DNA of 64,000 nucleotides from Pristionchus mayeri. Lineage: Eukaryota > Nematoda > Chromadorea > Rhabditida > Neodiplogasteridae. Each line of letters opens with the position of its first letter. Position 1 is the stretch's first letter. Position numbers and translations under genes: made by a program. This document shows positions 41,537 to 52,819 of the stretch, one piece after another. Where the stretch lies: assembly GCA_036245805.1 (NCBI GenBank), contig BTRK01000002.1:14749067-14813066 (forward strand), given 5' to 3'. The notes beneath the pieces are model-generated. The model made no database searches and was not told the DNA's origin. It saw only the letters and a list, made by a program, of their open reading frames with translations.

Positions 41537-42549
41537 GTTGCAAGTAGGCTGCTTGAAGTTATCTGGAGAAAATAATGGCGAGCATTGAAAAACATAGCAA
41601 AATTATGGACTCAGCCTTGATTATCTCTCTCATCGCATGGGCAATGCGGGTTCGAATTGAAATATTGCTAGAAGATATCAATGATGACAGATTCACTGCT
41701 ACTTACTCTTACAGTTGCCTTCCCCACTTTCTATAAGCGAAGCTTGAAGCAAAGGATAATTGGTGTCACAATCTATCTTTCCTCCTCCCGGTCTCATTTG
41801 CGACGGGAAGGCCATAAACAACAATGATTCAATGGAAGAAGTGATTTATAAATGAAGGAAACAATGAATGTTAAAAATTAGAAGATGATAAATCGACCAA
41901 ATGACATTTACTAATCATATCGAATTCCCGCTCTAATTCATAAAATATTCCTGAAACCTAAATATGCACTGGTGGAAATTCTTTGAATTTCTGAGAAAGA
42001 ATGAAGCATGAAAATGTGGGAAGAAGCTATTGAAAAAGGAGAAAATCTGCTACATATTGATGAGGCATTTTAAATTGTACGTTACATGTGTAAACTTGTT
42101 GTGAGAAATAAAATTCAGAAGATGCAGCGGAATTTGTTGTTAGGGTAATTGAAGTTGAGAAGTATCTTTGATCTCTCACTCAGATATGAATAACGATTGT
42201 AGAACGAGATGGGAGGATGAGTGCAAGAGAGACGAGGGAAGAAAGAAGGACAGTGAGGGCAAAATAAGCATGCAAACATGCTTCCCCCGTATGATGTCGA
42301 TGCTATACACTCGGAAATTCAGAGTATTAAAGTGAACTCGATGGTCAAGAATGAAAATGAGTGATGAAGTCATGCAGACTCTTCAAATGCCACGAAATTA
42401 AAGAAGAGGAATTGAAGTTTCAGGAGTGCTTTTCACTCAGACACTCACATTGAAGGCTACGATGATCAAATCTGCAAGGAGTACGTAATTTCAAAACGGA
42501 TTTTAATGTTTCTGTCGCGCCGCTCTGAATTTCTAACAGGATTTGGGAC

Positions 42550-42636
42550 CAATCGTCTGACTCTCTTCAGTTTGCACGCACTCTCGTCTCTCTTACCGGC
42601 GAGAGAGCGTGCAAACAGAAGAGAGTCAGACGATTG
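42550..42636. repeat. 87 nt long hairpin
   Basis: CAATCGTCTGACTCTCTTC followed by GTTTGCACGC pairs with GCGTGCAAAC and GAAGAGAGTCAGACGATTG. The loop is about 15 nt and mismatches are few. The hairpin sits in a 220 bp unit whose sides (GAATGCG, TCAGTGAAAGAA, GAGTCACCAAATCC) reappear in inverse orientation at 52270-52400 without the hairpin. Confidence 0.8.
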
Positions 42637-43304
42637 CTCGGATTTGGTGACTCTAGAATTTTCCAGAGCGCACAAAATCCAGTGTGAGTACGCGCCTCTT
42701 CTTTCACTGATAGAACGCATTCATTGATGTGAAGAAAGCATAATACAAACCAACAGAATAACTGTTAAAAAATGAAATACTAATTTTAAAATTTTAAAAA
42801 TAATTCACAGATGGATCAACCTGTTATTGTTTCGATGGATCACTCTAGTACATAAAATAATAGTGGAACCTAAAATAGCATTGACTACAATGAGAGTTTG
42901 CTTGGCTAGAAATTGCTGTGTTCATGTTGCGTTGCTTCTCAAAGTTCATATTAGTAAAATATAATGTCGAATGGATAGTTCTTGAGATGAGAATTTCTAC
43001 TTGTAAAGGAAGGATGAGGATATTGCAAGAGAGATACGGGAAAGAAAGGGGAATGCTTGCATGCACTTTACCCGCTGATGTTGGTGAATCAAATTTTTTG
43101 TGAATGTTCTCGATGGTTAAAATGATAACAAATGATGAAGTCACACGGAGTACTCAAATACCACGATATTAAAAAGGTAACAATTGAGGAGTCAGTAATG
43201 GTTTTCACTCGGACACGAATATTGAAGGAAATCTACGAAGATCAAATAGAGGTAGGCTGCGGCGTTCATACAGTATGCTCATAGATACGGTAGCGCGACC
43301 CGCG

Positions 43305-45053
43305 CGTTGTGATAATATCCTGGAGTGATGATTTCGAAAAATATAGGTGATAGGTCCCAGAACCGGCTTTTAGGAATTTTCCGGTTTTTCACCTGGCTCC
43401 ACTGTATTTCAGCTCCCAGGCTAGCTATAGAGCTCGCATTTGGCTCAAAATGAGCGGAAAATTATTCTGAACAACTTTCATGTTAAAAATGTCTTGCAAT
43501 AATCGCAAGTTAAAAAGATATGAAAAAATGTTGAATCCGAAACTTTCAAAAAATGTTATCTCCATCACGCAGGAAGCTTTCAGCGGATTTTTATTTCATA
43601 AAATGAAAGAACATGTCTTCATACATCTATAAAAAATATAAAATTAAAAATCGAGAGGGGGACCTCTTTCGATATTTCGAGTCAAAGGTGTCACATTGGC
43701 GTAGTATCACAACAAATTCTGTCTAGTGAACCCTAACTTCGCATTCAATGAGAACTCGAAGTGATTTATTAGTTTTCTCAGTGTAATAAATAATTTGGCG
43801 TTGAAAAATTCAAAGTTTGGTAAAGTTTAAAAAATCGATTTTTTCGACCTCGATTTATCGCATTTTTACTCATCTCAAAGTGAAGATTCATAATTATACA
43901 TAGACAATAACTATATGCAAGTTTTAGTAGACCTCGGGAAGAGTAAAAATATTTGAGAAAGAACCCACTCAAACCTCATAATGTTTATTTTTTTCACACG
44001 AACTTGCCTTCCCGAGAGCTTCGGAAATATTGGTTATTTTTTGTTATTTTTTGTCCAGGGATATATGGTTACCGATCAGTTTTCATGATAAAACATTTAA
44101 AATGGCTTGATTTGTTTAACTAATAATGCATTGCGAACGTAGTTCACAATTCTGGAAAATTCGAAATTTTCTGAACTGTCAATTTTGCATTTTTTTCAGA
44201 ACCGTTGTCACACGTTGCATTGCTAACGTTTTCCAACTCTTCCCATCATATACATTGTATTGCAATTGCAAACTCTTTCATAGCTTAATAACCATGATAA
44301 AAAAATGAACTTCCAATATTTCCGAAGCTCTCGGGAAGGCATGTTCGTGTGAAAAAATTTAAACATTTTGAGGTTTGAGTGGGTTCTTTCTCAAATATTT
44401 TTACTCTTCCCGAGGTATACTAAAACTTGCATATAGTTATTGTCAATGTATGATTAATAATCTTGACTTTGAGATGTGTAAAAATGCGATAAATCGAGAT
44501 CCAAAAAATCGATTTTTTAAACTTTACCAAACTTTGAATTTTTCAACGCCAAATTATTTATTACACTGAGAAAACTAATAAATCACTTCGAGTTCTCATT
44601 AAATGCGAAGTTAGGGTTCACTAGACAGAATTTGTTGTGATACTACGCCAATGTGACACCTTTGACTCGAAATATCGAAAGAGGTCCCCCTCTCGATTTT
44701 TAATTTTATATTTTTTATAGATGTATGAAGACATGTTCTTTCATTTTATGAAATAAAAATCCGCTGAAAGTTTCCTGCGTGATGGAGATAACATTTTTTG
44801 AAAGTTTCGGATTCAACATTTTTTGCCGTATCTTTTTAACTTGCAATTATTGCGAGACATTTTTAACATGAAAGTTGTTCAGAATAATTTTCCGATCATT
44901 TTGAGCCAAATGCGAGCTCTGTAGCTAGCCTGGGAGCTGAAATACAGTGGAGCCAGGTGAAAAACCGGAAAATTCCTAAAAGCCGGTTCTGGGACCTACC
45001 TATATTTGTCACCTATATTTGTCGAAATCATCACTCCAGGTATTATCACAACG
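43305..45053. repeat. Large inverted repeat 1 (1.75 kb)
   Basis: The left end CGTTGTGATAATATCCTGGA pairs with the right end TCCAGGTATTATCACAACG. The arms are several hundred bp and pair over most of their length. For example, AGAACCGGCTTTTAGGAATT near 43357 pairs with AATTCCTAAAAGCCGGTTCT near 44971. The centre lies near 44160. Minus- and plus-strand frames starting MSGFFLKYFYSSRG at 43972 and 44375 are mirror products of the arms and not evidence for a gene. Confidence 0.92.
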
Positions 45054-45074
45054 TAATAAGGGGCTAATTCGAGA

Positions 45075-47295
45075 TTAAGAGACCCGCTCTGTAAGAATCG
45101 ATCATTATCACCATCATGCGGACACGTTCCTCTAGGACCGGGAACCATAGGCCGTTACTGTGATGGGGAGGAGTGCCTTGGGCCCTTGTTATGAAATTTG
45201 TCTATTATTATAGGTTACGGCCATTGGGCAGAAAAAAAATATCAATGAAGGTAAAAATGGACTCAAAATCATTTTTTCTTACCGATGCGAAATCGACTCA
45301 AATAACAAATTGCATATTAATCACGATGCCCGGAAGTTGTTAAAAAGGCATTTAGAGCAGAAATCGATCGATTCATTTTTGGTTTTGAAATTTCACATTT
45401 TATTGATTGCCTGGCTCATTTCGAGCCCAATCCCTTAGGTTTTTCAACCCCAATAAACCGTGGGTCATGCTGCTTCATAATTCTTTTGCAGCTAATCTCG
45501 GCAACGTGTTCCTTTTCGAGAAATAATTTAATAGTACTTTTCTTACAGTAACTCGACAATTCAAAAATTCATTTTTGCCTATTCATTGAGAAGGATGATT
45601 TGATTTTAACGGTTACTTATACTTCTTGCTTAGATAGATGTGATGGCACTAAAAACAGCTCTATTTCAAACATTTCAAAATATTCGCTTTTCGCATATTC
45701 GATTACATCCTATTTTGAGCACATTTTTCTCATCCCCAGAAATCTCAATCCCTTAGCTTTTTGTACCACAATATACACTGGAGTCACAATTGCTTCGCAG
45801 TACATCATGGTAGCGTGTTCCCTTTCGGTGAATAACATTCGAATTTGGCCCAAGAACAGTTACCGAAAATTGAAAAATTCATTTTAGCTGAATTATTGAG
45901 AACAGTGATTTGATTTTAACAGTTCCTGACAATACTTGAAACGATTTGTTTAATGGCACTGGAATTATCCCGATCTCAAGCATTTCAGTAAATTCACTTT
46001 TCACATCTTCGATTACACACATATTTGAGCACTTTTACCTCACCCCCAGAAATCCCAATCCCTAAGCTTTTATAAGCACATTTTACACTGGAGTATGCTG
46101 CTTTGCAATCACCATCCAGCGAATCTAGCTACCGTCTTCCTGTTCGAGAAATTGCTCAGAAATGATACAAAAATGAATAAGGACGATTTACTTAGCATTG
46201 ATCACTTTTTAAAGTTATTTCTCAAAAGGGAAGACGTTAGCTAGACTAGCTTGATGGTAATTGCAAAGCAGCATACTCCAGTGTAAAATGTGCTTATAAA
46301 AGCTTTGAGATTGGGATTTCTGGGGATGAGGTAAAAGTGATCAAAAATGTGTGTAATCGAAGATGTGAATAGTGAATTTCATGAAATGCGTGAAATTGGA
46401 ATAATTTCGGTGCCATTAAACACATCTTAACAAGTATTGTCAGGAACTGTTAAAATAAAATCACTGTTCTCAATAATTTGGCTAAAATGAATTTTGCAAT
46501 TTTCGGTAACTGTTCTTGGGCCAATTTCGAAATGTATCCATCAAAAGGGAACACGCTACCATGATGTACTGCGAAGCAATTGTGAGACAACATACTCCAG
46601 TGTATATTGTGGTACAAAAAGCTAAGGGATTGGGATTTCTGGGGATGAGATAAATGTGCTCAAAATAGGATGTAATAAAATATGCGAAAAGCGAATTTTT
46701 TGAAATGTTTGAAATCGAGCTGTTTTTAGTGCCATCACATCTATCTAAGCAAGGAGTATAAGTAACCGTTAAAATCAAATCATCCTTCTCAATGAATAGG
46801 CAAAAATGAATTTTTGAATTTTCAAGTTATTGTAAGAAAAGTACTATTAAATTATTTCTCGAAAAGGAACACGTTGCCGAGATTAGCTGCAAAAGAATTA
46901 TGAAGCAGCATGACCCACGGTTTATTGGGGTTGAAAAACCTAAGGGATTGGGCTCGAAATGAGCCAGGCAATCAATAAAATGTGAAATTTCAAAACCAAA
47001 AATGAATCGATCGATTTCTGCTCTAAATGCCTTTTTAACAACTTCCGGGCATCGTGATTAATATGCAATTTGTTATTTGAGTCGATTTCGCATCGGTAAG
47101 AAAAAATGATTTTGAGTCCATTTTTACCTTCATTGATATTTTTTTTCTGCCCGATGGCCGTAACCTATAATAATAGACAAATTTCATAACAAGGGCCCAA
47201 GGCACTCCTCCCTATCACAGTAACGGCCTATGGTTCCCGGTCCTAGAGGAAACATGTCCGCGGGGTGTTCGATTCTTACGGAGCGGGTCTCTTAA
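45075..47295. repeat. Large inverted repeat 2 (2.2 kb)
   Basis: It begins only about 20 bp after inverted repeat 1. TTAAGAGACCCGCTC at the left pairs with GAGCGGGTCTCTTAA at the right, and the arms extend about 1.1 kb to a centre near 46180. Matching pieces include GGCCGTTACTGTGATGGGGAGG (45151) with its inverse near 47212. The frames beginning MILTVTYT at 45600 (plus) and 46778 (minus) are mirror copies. Confidence 0.92.
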
Positions 47296-47299
47296 AAAC

Positions 47300-48300
47300 T
47301 TCAAAATGTTCCCGCACTCCTACACCGACTAGCGATACGCGTGTTAGGTTACTGAAAACTCCCATGTGAATGCGACTGCAAGATTTTTGTAGCTGGTGAG
47401 TTATAAAGGTGCGCTGATTGTGTGAAGGAGATATTTTTCTATCCCATTTTCCAGGTGGGGATTGGAATCGATCGACAAACAATTTACTTGATATATTGAT
47501 GAAACATATTGTGATATTTTCGGTCGATGCACAAACAAAAGCTGGAATGTTTAATACTAATAATAAGAGAGGAAACTCTACTTTAGGTATCACAGGCTGC
47601 AGAATACTTCTCAAACTATCACCGTCTCTTCAAAAAATATAAGGGTGATGATGAAGAGAGTTTGAGCTATACGGTAAGATACAGTACCCCTAGTTACCAT
47701 CTCGATTAAAATTGATCAATCTAAACGAAGGCTGAGCTTCTCTCTGCACACCCTGATTCGAACCACATAATTAAACTAATATTTGTTGTTATCGAAGCCC
47801 GTATGGCTAGCACAGCCTCATGTGGAGTGTTCGGTATGGTTGTTATTTATGATCAACGTTCAAAAATTCAATTCAGCATTCGGAAATATCCCATTTCTTG
47901 GATCGCCGCCATAGACAGCCGTAAATCATAAAGCATGTTTGTAGGTTCATTCAGCCATGTTCAAAGAAATTAAAATGAAGTGTAAAATATCAGCGGAAGG
48001 CTGTGTTCACTCATGAGATCAAAGATTAACAATTTTCAGAAGGACCTCAAATGCAGCATTATGTTGAGGCATTTTGAATTTCAGGCTCCTTATTTAAACT
48101 GCACTTTACTTGGCAAGTGTGAGAGTATGTAGAATTTTCAAATGCAGCGGTTTTGGGGTAATTGAAGATTCTGGGGTGTTTTTCATCTTTCACACGGACA
48201 CGAACAACAGATGGATTCGATAATCAGAAAAAAACGGTAACGTAAGAGATACAGTAGCCATCGCATGTCATCTTCCTCTGTATCGAATTGCCCACGTAAT
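47300..48300. other. Intergenic spacer with a dispersed repeat
   Basis: No gene was recognised. The segment of about 47645-48030 is a diverged direct copy of about 55925-56305. Shared blocks include TTCGAACCAC, CATTCGG, CATTCAG and GATGTTCAAAGAAA in the same order. Confidence 0.6.
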
Positions 48301-48302
48301 GT

Positions 48303-50760
48303 TACTGTCGTTCTGGATCGATCAGACAATCGTGAGTACTATTTTAAACCTAACATTTTGCTAACACAACAAACAATTGGAGCAACATTTGCACATGTTG
48401 TACAATCGATTACAATGTAAAAGGAACTGCCGATCCCTTCACCATTTAAATTCTAGTCAGGGCTACACATGCAGAGTCCCTTCGTCGGATAATCACCGGC
48501 TTTGATAACAAGTGCTCTCGCTTAGGAAGCAGGCCCTCAGATTGTTTCCAAATCGCAAACAAGAGTCTTGATTAGTATCGATATATCACGCGTCTTCTGA
48601 GAGATTGCAGGACCGTGCGGAACCAGGAGCCCCAACTTTCAGCAGTAATCACGAGATAATTATTCCAGAGTACATTGGTGATTAGAAAACTTTCTACGTT
48701 GCCCGTTTTTTTCAGAACCGGCTTTTAGGTATTTTCCGATTCCGAAACCGGCTCTACCGTATTTCAGCTCCCAGATGAGCTAGAATGCTGGAATTGGGAT
48801 CAAAATGTCCAGAAAATTATTTCCAACAACTATTTTGTTGACAACAAAGTTCGATGGCGTCAACGTCATATTGAAATTTACGAAAAACTGCAATTCAAAA
48901 CAGAAATTAAATTCTACCGGCTCGGGGACCCCACCCTTTCAAGTAAGCGGTGCTCATATTCGGAATCTCCATACCCGATTCTATCAGGAAAAAAATACTG
49001 CCGAACTCCTTAGGGGTGACAAGTGGTCTTCCCAAGGCAAAAATAGCGTCCAAATCGCTCAATTTCAAAACCACTTTTCTGAAAATCATCGGATAAAAGC
49101 TCCAAAACATGACTATATTGTCGAAAACATCATAAATAAGTAATATAACTCTAAATAACTCGAATGGAATGCAATTTGGTACTTTTTAAAAAAATCGAAA
49201 AAATTTCGTAAAAAAATTGTCACGATTTTCATGAATTTCTATTTTCATGATTTTCATGGATCTTTTGCAACCAAATCATACAAAACAATGATATGGTAAT
49301 GCATAGGCATGATTTCTTCGAAAAAAATCCGATTTCGGTAACAGAGCCGGGAAATACAAAATGTCCGGTTTTGGTTTCCGGATTTGGTCAAAACTTTGTT
49401 CTCTGTGGAAAATTAAGCTGTCTAGTTGTTTATATTTATTAGTGACTGTAAATAAACACATTTTACGCTATAAGGAAGAATTCTAACTAAAAATTTCAGC
49501 ATAGATTCAGTTGCAGCTGAAATTACACTTTGAAAATACAATTACAATTTACAAAATGCAGGACTTTCATATCTTGACAGAAATCGTCCTTTCATCGTAA
49601 AATGTGTTTATTTATAGTTACTAATAAATATAAACAACTAGACAGCTTAATTTTCCATAGAGAACAAAGTTTCGACCAAATCCGGAAACCAAAACCGGAC
49701 ATTTTGTATTTCCCGGCTCTGTTACCGAAATCGGATTTTTTTCGAAGAAATCATGCCTATGCATTACCATATCATTGTTTTGTATGATTTGGTTGCAAAA
49801 GATCCATGAAAATCATGAAAATAGAAATTCATGAAAATCGTGACAATTTTTTTACGAAATTTTTTCGATTTTTTAAAAAAGTACCAAATTGCATTCCATT
49901 CGAGTTATTTAGAGTTATATTATTTATTTATGATGTTTTCGACAATATAGTCATGTTTTGGAGCTTTTATCCGATGATTTTCAGAAAAGTGGTTTTGAAA
50001 TTGAGCGATTTGGACGCTATTTTTGCCTTGGGAAGACCACTTGTCACCCCTAAGGAGTTTGGCAGTATTTTTTTCCTGATAAAATCGGGTATGGAGATTC
50101 CGAATATGAGCACCGCTTACTTGAAAGGGTGGGGTCCCCGAGCCGGTAGAATATAATTTCTGTTTTGAATTGCAGTTTTTCGTAAATTTCAATATGACGT
50201 TGACGCCATCGAACTTTGTTGTCAATAAAAAAGTTGTTGGAAATAATTTTCTGGACATTTTGATCCCAATTCCAGCATTCTAGCTCATCTGGGAGCTGAA
50301 ATACGGTAGAGCCGGTTTCGGAACCGGAAAATACCTAAAAGCCGGTTCTGAAAAAAACGGGCAACGTAGAAAGTTTTCTAATCACCAATGTACTCTGGAA
50401 TAATTATCTCGTGATTACTGCTGAAAGTTGGGGCTCCTGGTTCCGCACGGTCCTGCAATCTCTCAGAAGACGCGTGATATATCGATACTAATCAAGACTC
50501 TTGTTTGCGATTTGGAAACAATCTGAGGGCCTGCTTCCTAAGCGAGAGCACTTGTTATCAAAGCCGGTGATTATCCGACGAAGGGACTCTGCATGTGTAG
50601 CCCTGACTAGAATTTAAATGGTGAAGGGATCGGCAGTTCCTTTTACATTGTAATCGATTGTACAACATGTGCAAATGTTGCTCCAATTGTTTGTTGTGTT
50701 AGCAAAATGTTAGGTTTAAAATAGTACTCACGATTGTCTGATCGATCCAGAACGACAGTA
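48303..50760. repeat. Large inverted repeat 3 (2.46 kb, nearly perfect)
   Basis: The left arm 48303-49468 and the right arm 49597-50760 are almost identical inverse copies around a 128 bp spacer. The mirror frames show this: 61 codons (49276-49461 minus, 49602-49787 plus) translate identically, and the 112-codon pair (48805-49143, 49920-50258) differs at only about three positions. The arms include ordinary-looking flank as well as the CCGGCTTTTAGG terminal motif of the fold-back family. The frames themselves match no protein I recognise. Confidence 0.95.
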
Positions 50761-52800
50761 CAATTTGGGATGGCGTGGCAGGAAATTTATCTCTTCATTC
50801 TGCGTACTATCTCATCGCTGGCGAGAAAGCACTCAGAATGGCGAGACAACTTCTTGCGAAGTCATTCCTACTCAGCACGACTATGCATGTTTGCAAGGGT
50901 CTCTTCTCCTCTTGCCTTCCTCCATTCTTCCCTCCAGACAAAGTCCGACATTGAAGACTTTTTTTTCAAATGTTGGCAGAAACGGAATTTTTTAATATCA
51001 TACGGTCACTCCGGCTTTCTTTATCCGCCGAAACTCAAACCCTCAAGATCTTTTTTGTGACTCTTTCGGAAAAAAATAACAATATGTTTCAATAGTATGT
51101 CCAATAAAATGCTTATTGTTCAATTCCAATACTGTCACTGTGCTTCGAAATCAAAAGAAATGTTGCCAACACAATTATGTTGAGGGAAATCACCTGTTAA
51201 ATTACTGGTCGAACAATTGAGGTCCTCTTGAAAATCTGGCAAAAATAAAATCGGCATTATATCGCAGAAAATTTTCGCTTCATTTTCTTTCTTTGATCAT
51301 CACTGATTGAATCTAGAAACTTGCTTTATGATCGAGGACAGTCATTGTCGGCCATATACGAAATGGGATTTTTATGAATTCAGATTTTTTCCTAGTCAGA
51401 TGTTCAGAAAGAACCAGAGCCCTAATGCTGAAGAGTCGAAATGAGACTGTGTTAGTAATCAGGGCATCGGTAACTTTTTAAATTTTTTTGTTAAAACAAA
51501 TACGAGTTCCAGTAGGCAGTTCGGTGGTGGCCGTGCAGATCACTTTCGTGCAAAAGATTCGATATTAGTCAGTGCTCTCATCTCGGACTACTGTAGTCTA
51601 ACGTATCTCTCCTTATCATCTTCTTCACAATCAAATGCGGAAATAATTTCTGATGAAGGCGATAGTTTGAGAAGAGCCATCGGTCTGTGATACCCAAAGA
51701 TAATTTCGTGATTTAAGATTTGTGTGAAACACAAACACTTTCACAAACATAGATTGTTTTGCGGAGGAATCACAATACGTTTCAGCAGTGTGCCAAGTAA
51801 AGTGCTTGCCGTTCAATTCCAATCACCATCTGGAAAATGATCCAAACAAATATATAATTCAAAAAAAATTTGAAAAAAATAATTGCACACAGTAATAACG
51901 CATCTTACCAGTCTGAACGACGGCAGACAACGCGGAATGAAGGAAACAGTTTCTACCGAAGCGATCTCTCATTGCAGTCAGTGCTGTTTTATGTTTCACA
52001 ATTATCTTACGTACAAGAGCGTTCGAGAAAATAATTTCAGATTCTCCCATCGGAAAATTATTTTCAAATTTTTGAAATTTGTTCTGAAAAAGTTATTCTC
52101 TTGATGTTTGTTATGCTCTCTTCACTTTAAAGGAGGAGCAAAGTCAAAATTCAATTTTTGAAGCGTTCATATGCACGGCCTAGATCAGGCAACGAGCGAG
52201 AGAACACGCGATTTGAAGAGAGTTATCCGCTTGAAACATATTTCAACCGGGCGCGCGTTTGACTTTACTCCTCCTTTAATGAATGCGTGCTATCAGTGAA
52301 AGAAAAGGCTCATACTCACACTGAGCGTTGCGTGCTCTGGAAAATTTTAGAGTCACCAAATCCTGTTATAAATGCAGAGCGGCGTGTCAGAAAAATTAAA
52401 CTCCGTTTGGCATTACTTCTTCCTAGCAGATTTAGTAGAGCAAGGGATCACGCATCGGCTATCTCTGAGCATACTGTATGCCCGCTATCGCTCGTCGTCA
52501 CGTCGACGTCGAGATTTTGTGACGTCTAGGACAACACTCATTTAAAGAAGGAGTGTCAGCAAAGTTGAACTTTTGCCGCTGTCATAACCATGACCTAGCT
52601 AACCAACAGCGAACCACCGCTCTGGTTTCAGAGTAGACCTTTTTTCTCAGTTACACTGTTTGTAATTTAAAAAAAAAGATAATGCGTAATCTCAATTCAT
52701 CTTCATTTGCATACATTCTCGGATATTCATCTCCTCCCTTCTCTCATCCCTTCTCCTCCTCCATTCATTTACTCGTCTCTCCCCTCTTCCGGGCGGTCTC
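50761..52800. other. Gene-poor repeat-derived region
   Basis: No spliced gene is visible. A related block occurs twice, near 51060-51150 and 51735-51830 (shared ACAATA-GTTTCA, GTGCCAA/GTCCAATAAA, GTTCAATTCCAAT). The piggyBac-like MITE and an inverse copy of the 42.5 kb unit lie at its right end. Confidence 0.6.
52127..52279. mobile_element. Candidate piggyBac-like MITE with TTAA ends
   Basis: TTAAAGGAGGAGCAAAGTC at the left pairs with GACTTTACTCCTCCTTTAA at the right, spanning 153 bp. The outermost TTAA on both sides would be the duplicated target of a piggyBac-type element. A partial related end, TTTAAAGAAGGAG, is at 52541. It is noncoding, and the class assignment rests only on the TTAA. 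Confidence 0.55.
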
Positions 52801-52819
52801 TCCATTTCCTCTCATCTCG

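Larger units (their letters stand above)
40915..43260 (+). repeat. Three-copy dispersed direct repeat family
   Basis: Copies of about 260 bp lie near 40915-41170, 42205-42475 and 43005-43260. Shared blocks include GAAGAAAGAAGGACA, GAAATTCAGAGTAT, AAAGTGAACTCGATGGTCA and a closing TTTCAGGAGT block. Copies one and three are followed by a similar ATACAGTA...AGATACGGTAGC segment. A further partial relative of the downstream part is near 48060-48270. No coding potential is evident. Confidence 0.75.

Noticed and set aside
41640..41670. GGGTTCGAATTG as a tRNA T-loop
   Set aside because: No acceptor stem, D-arm or anticodon arm can be placed around it.
48805..50258. Mirror-image open frames of 112, 116, 61 and 67 codons in the large palindrome as genes
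   Set aside because: They exist on both strands as products of the inverted arms, lack splice or start context and match no family I recognise.
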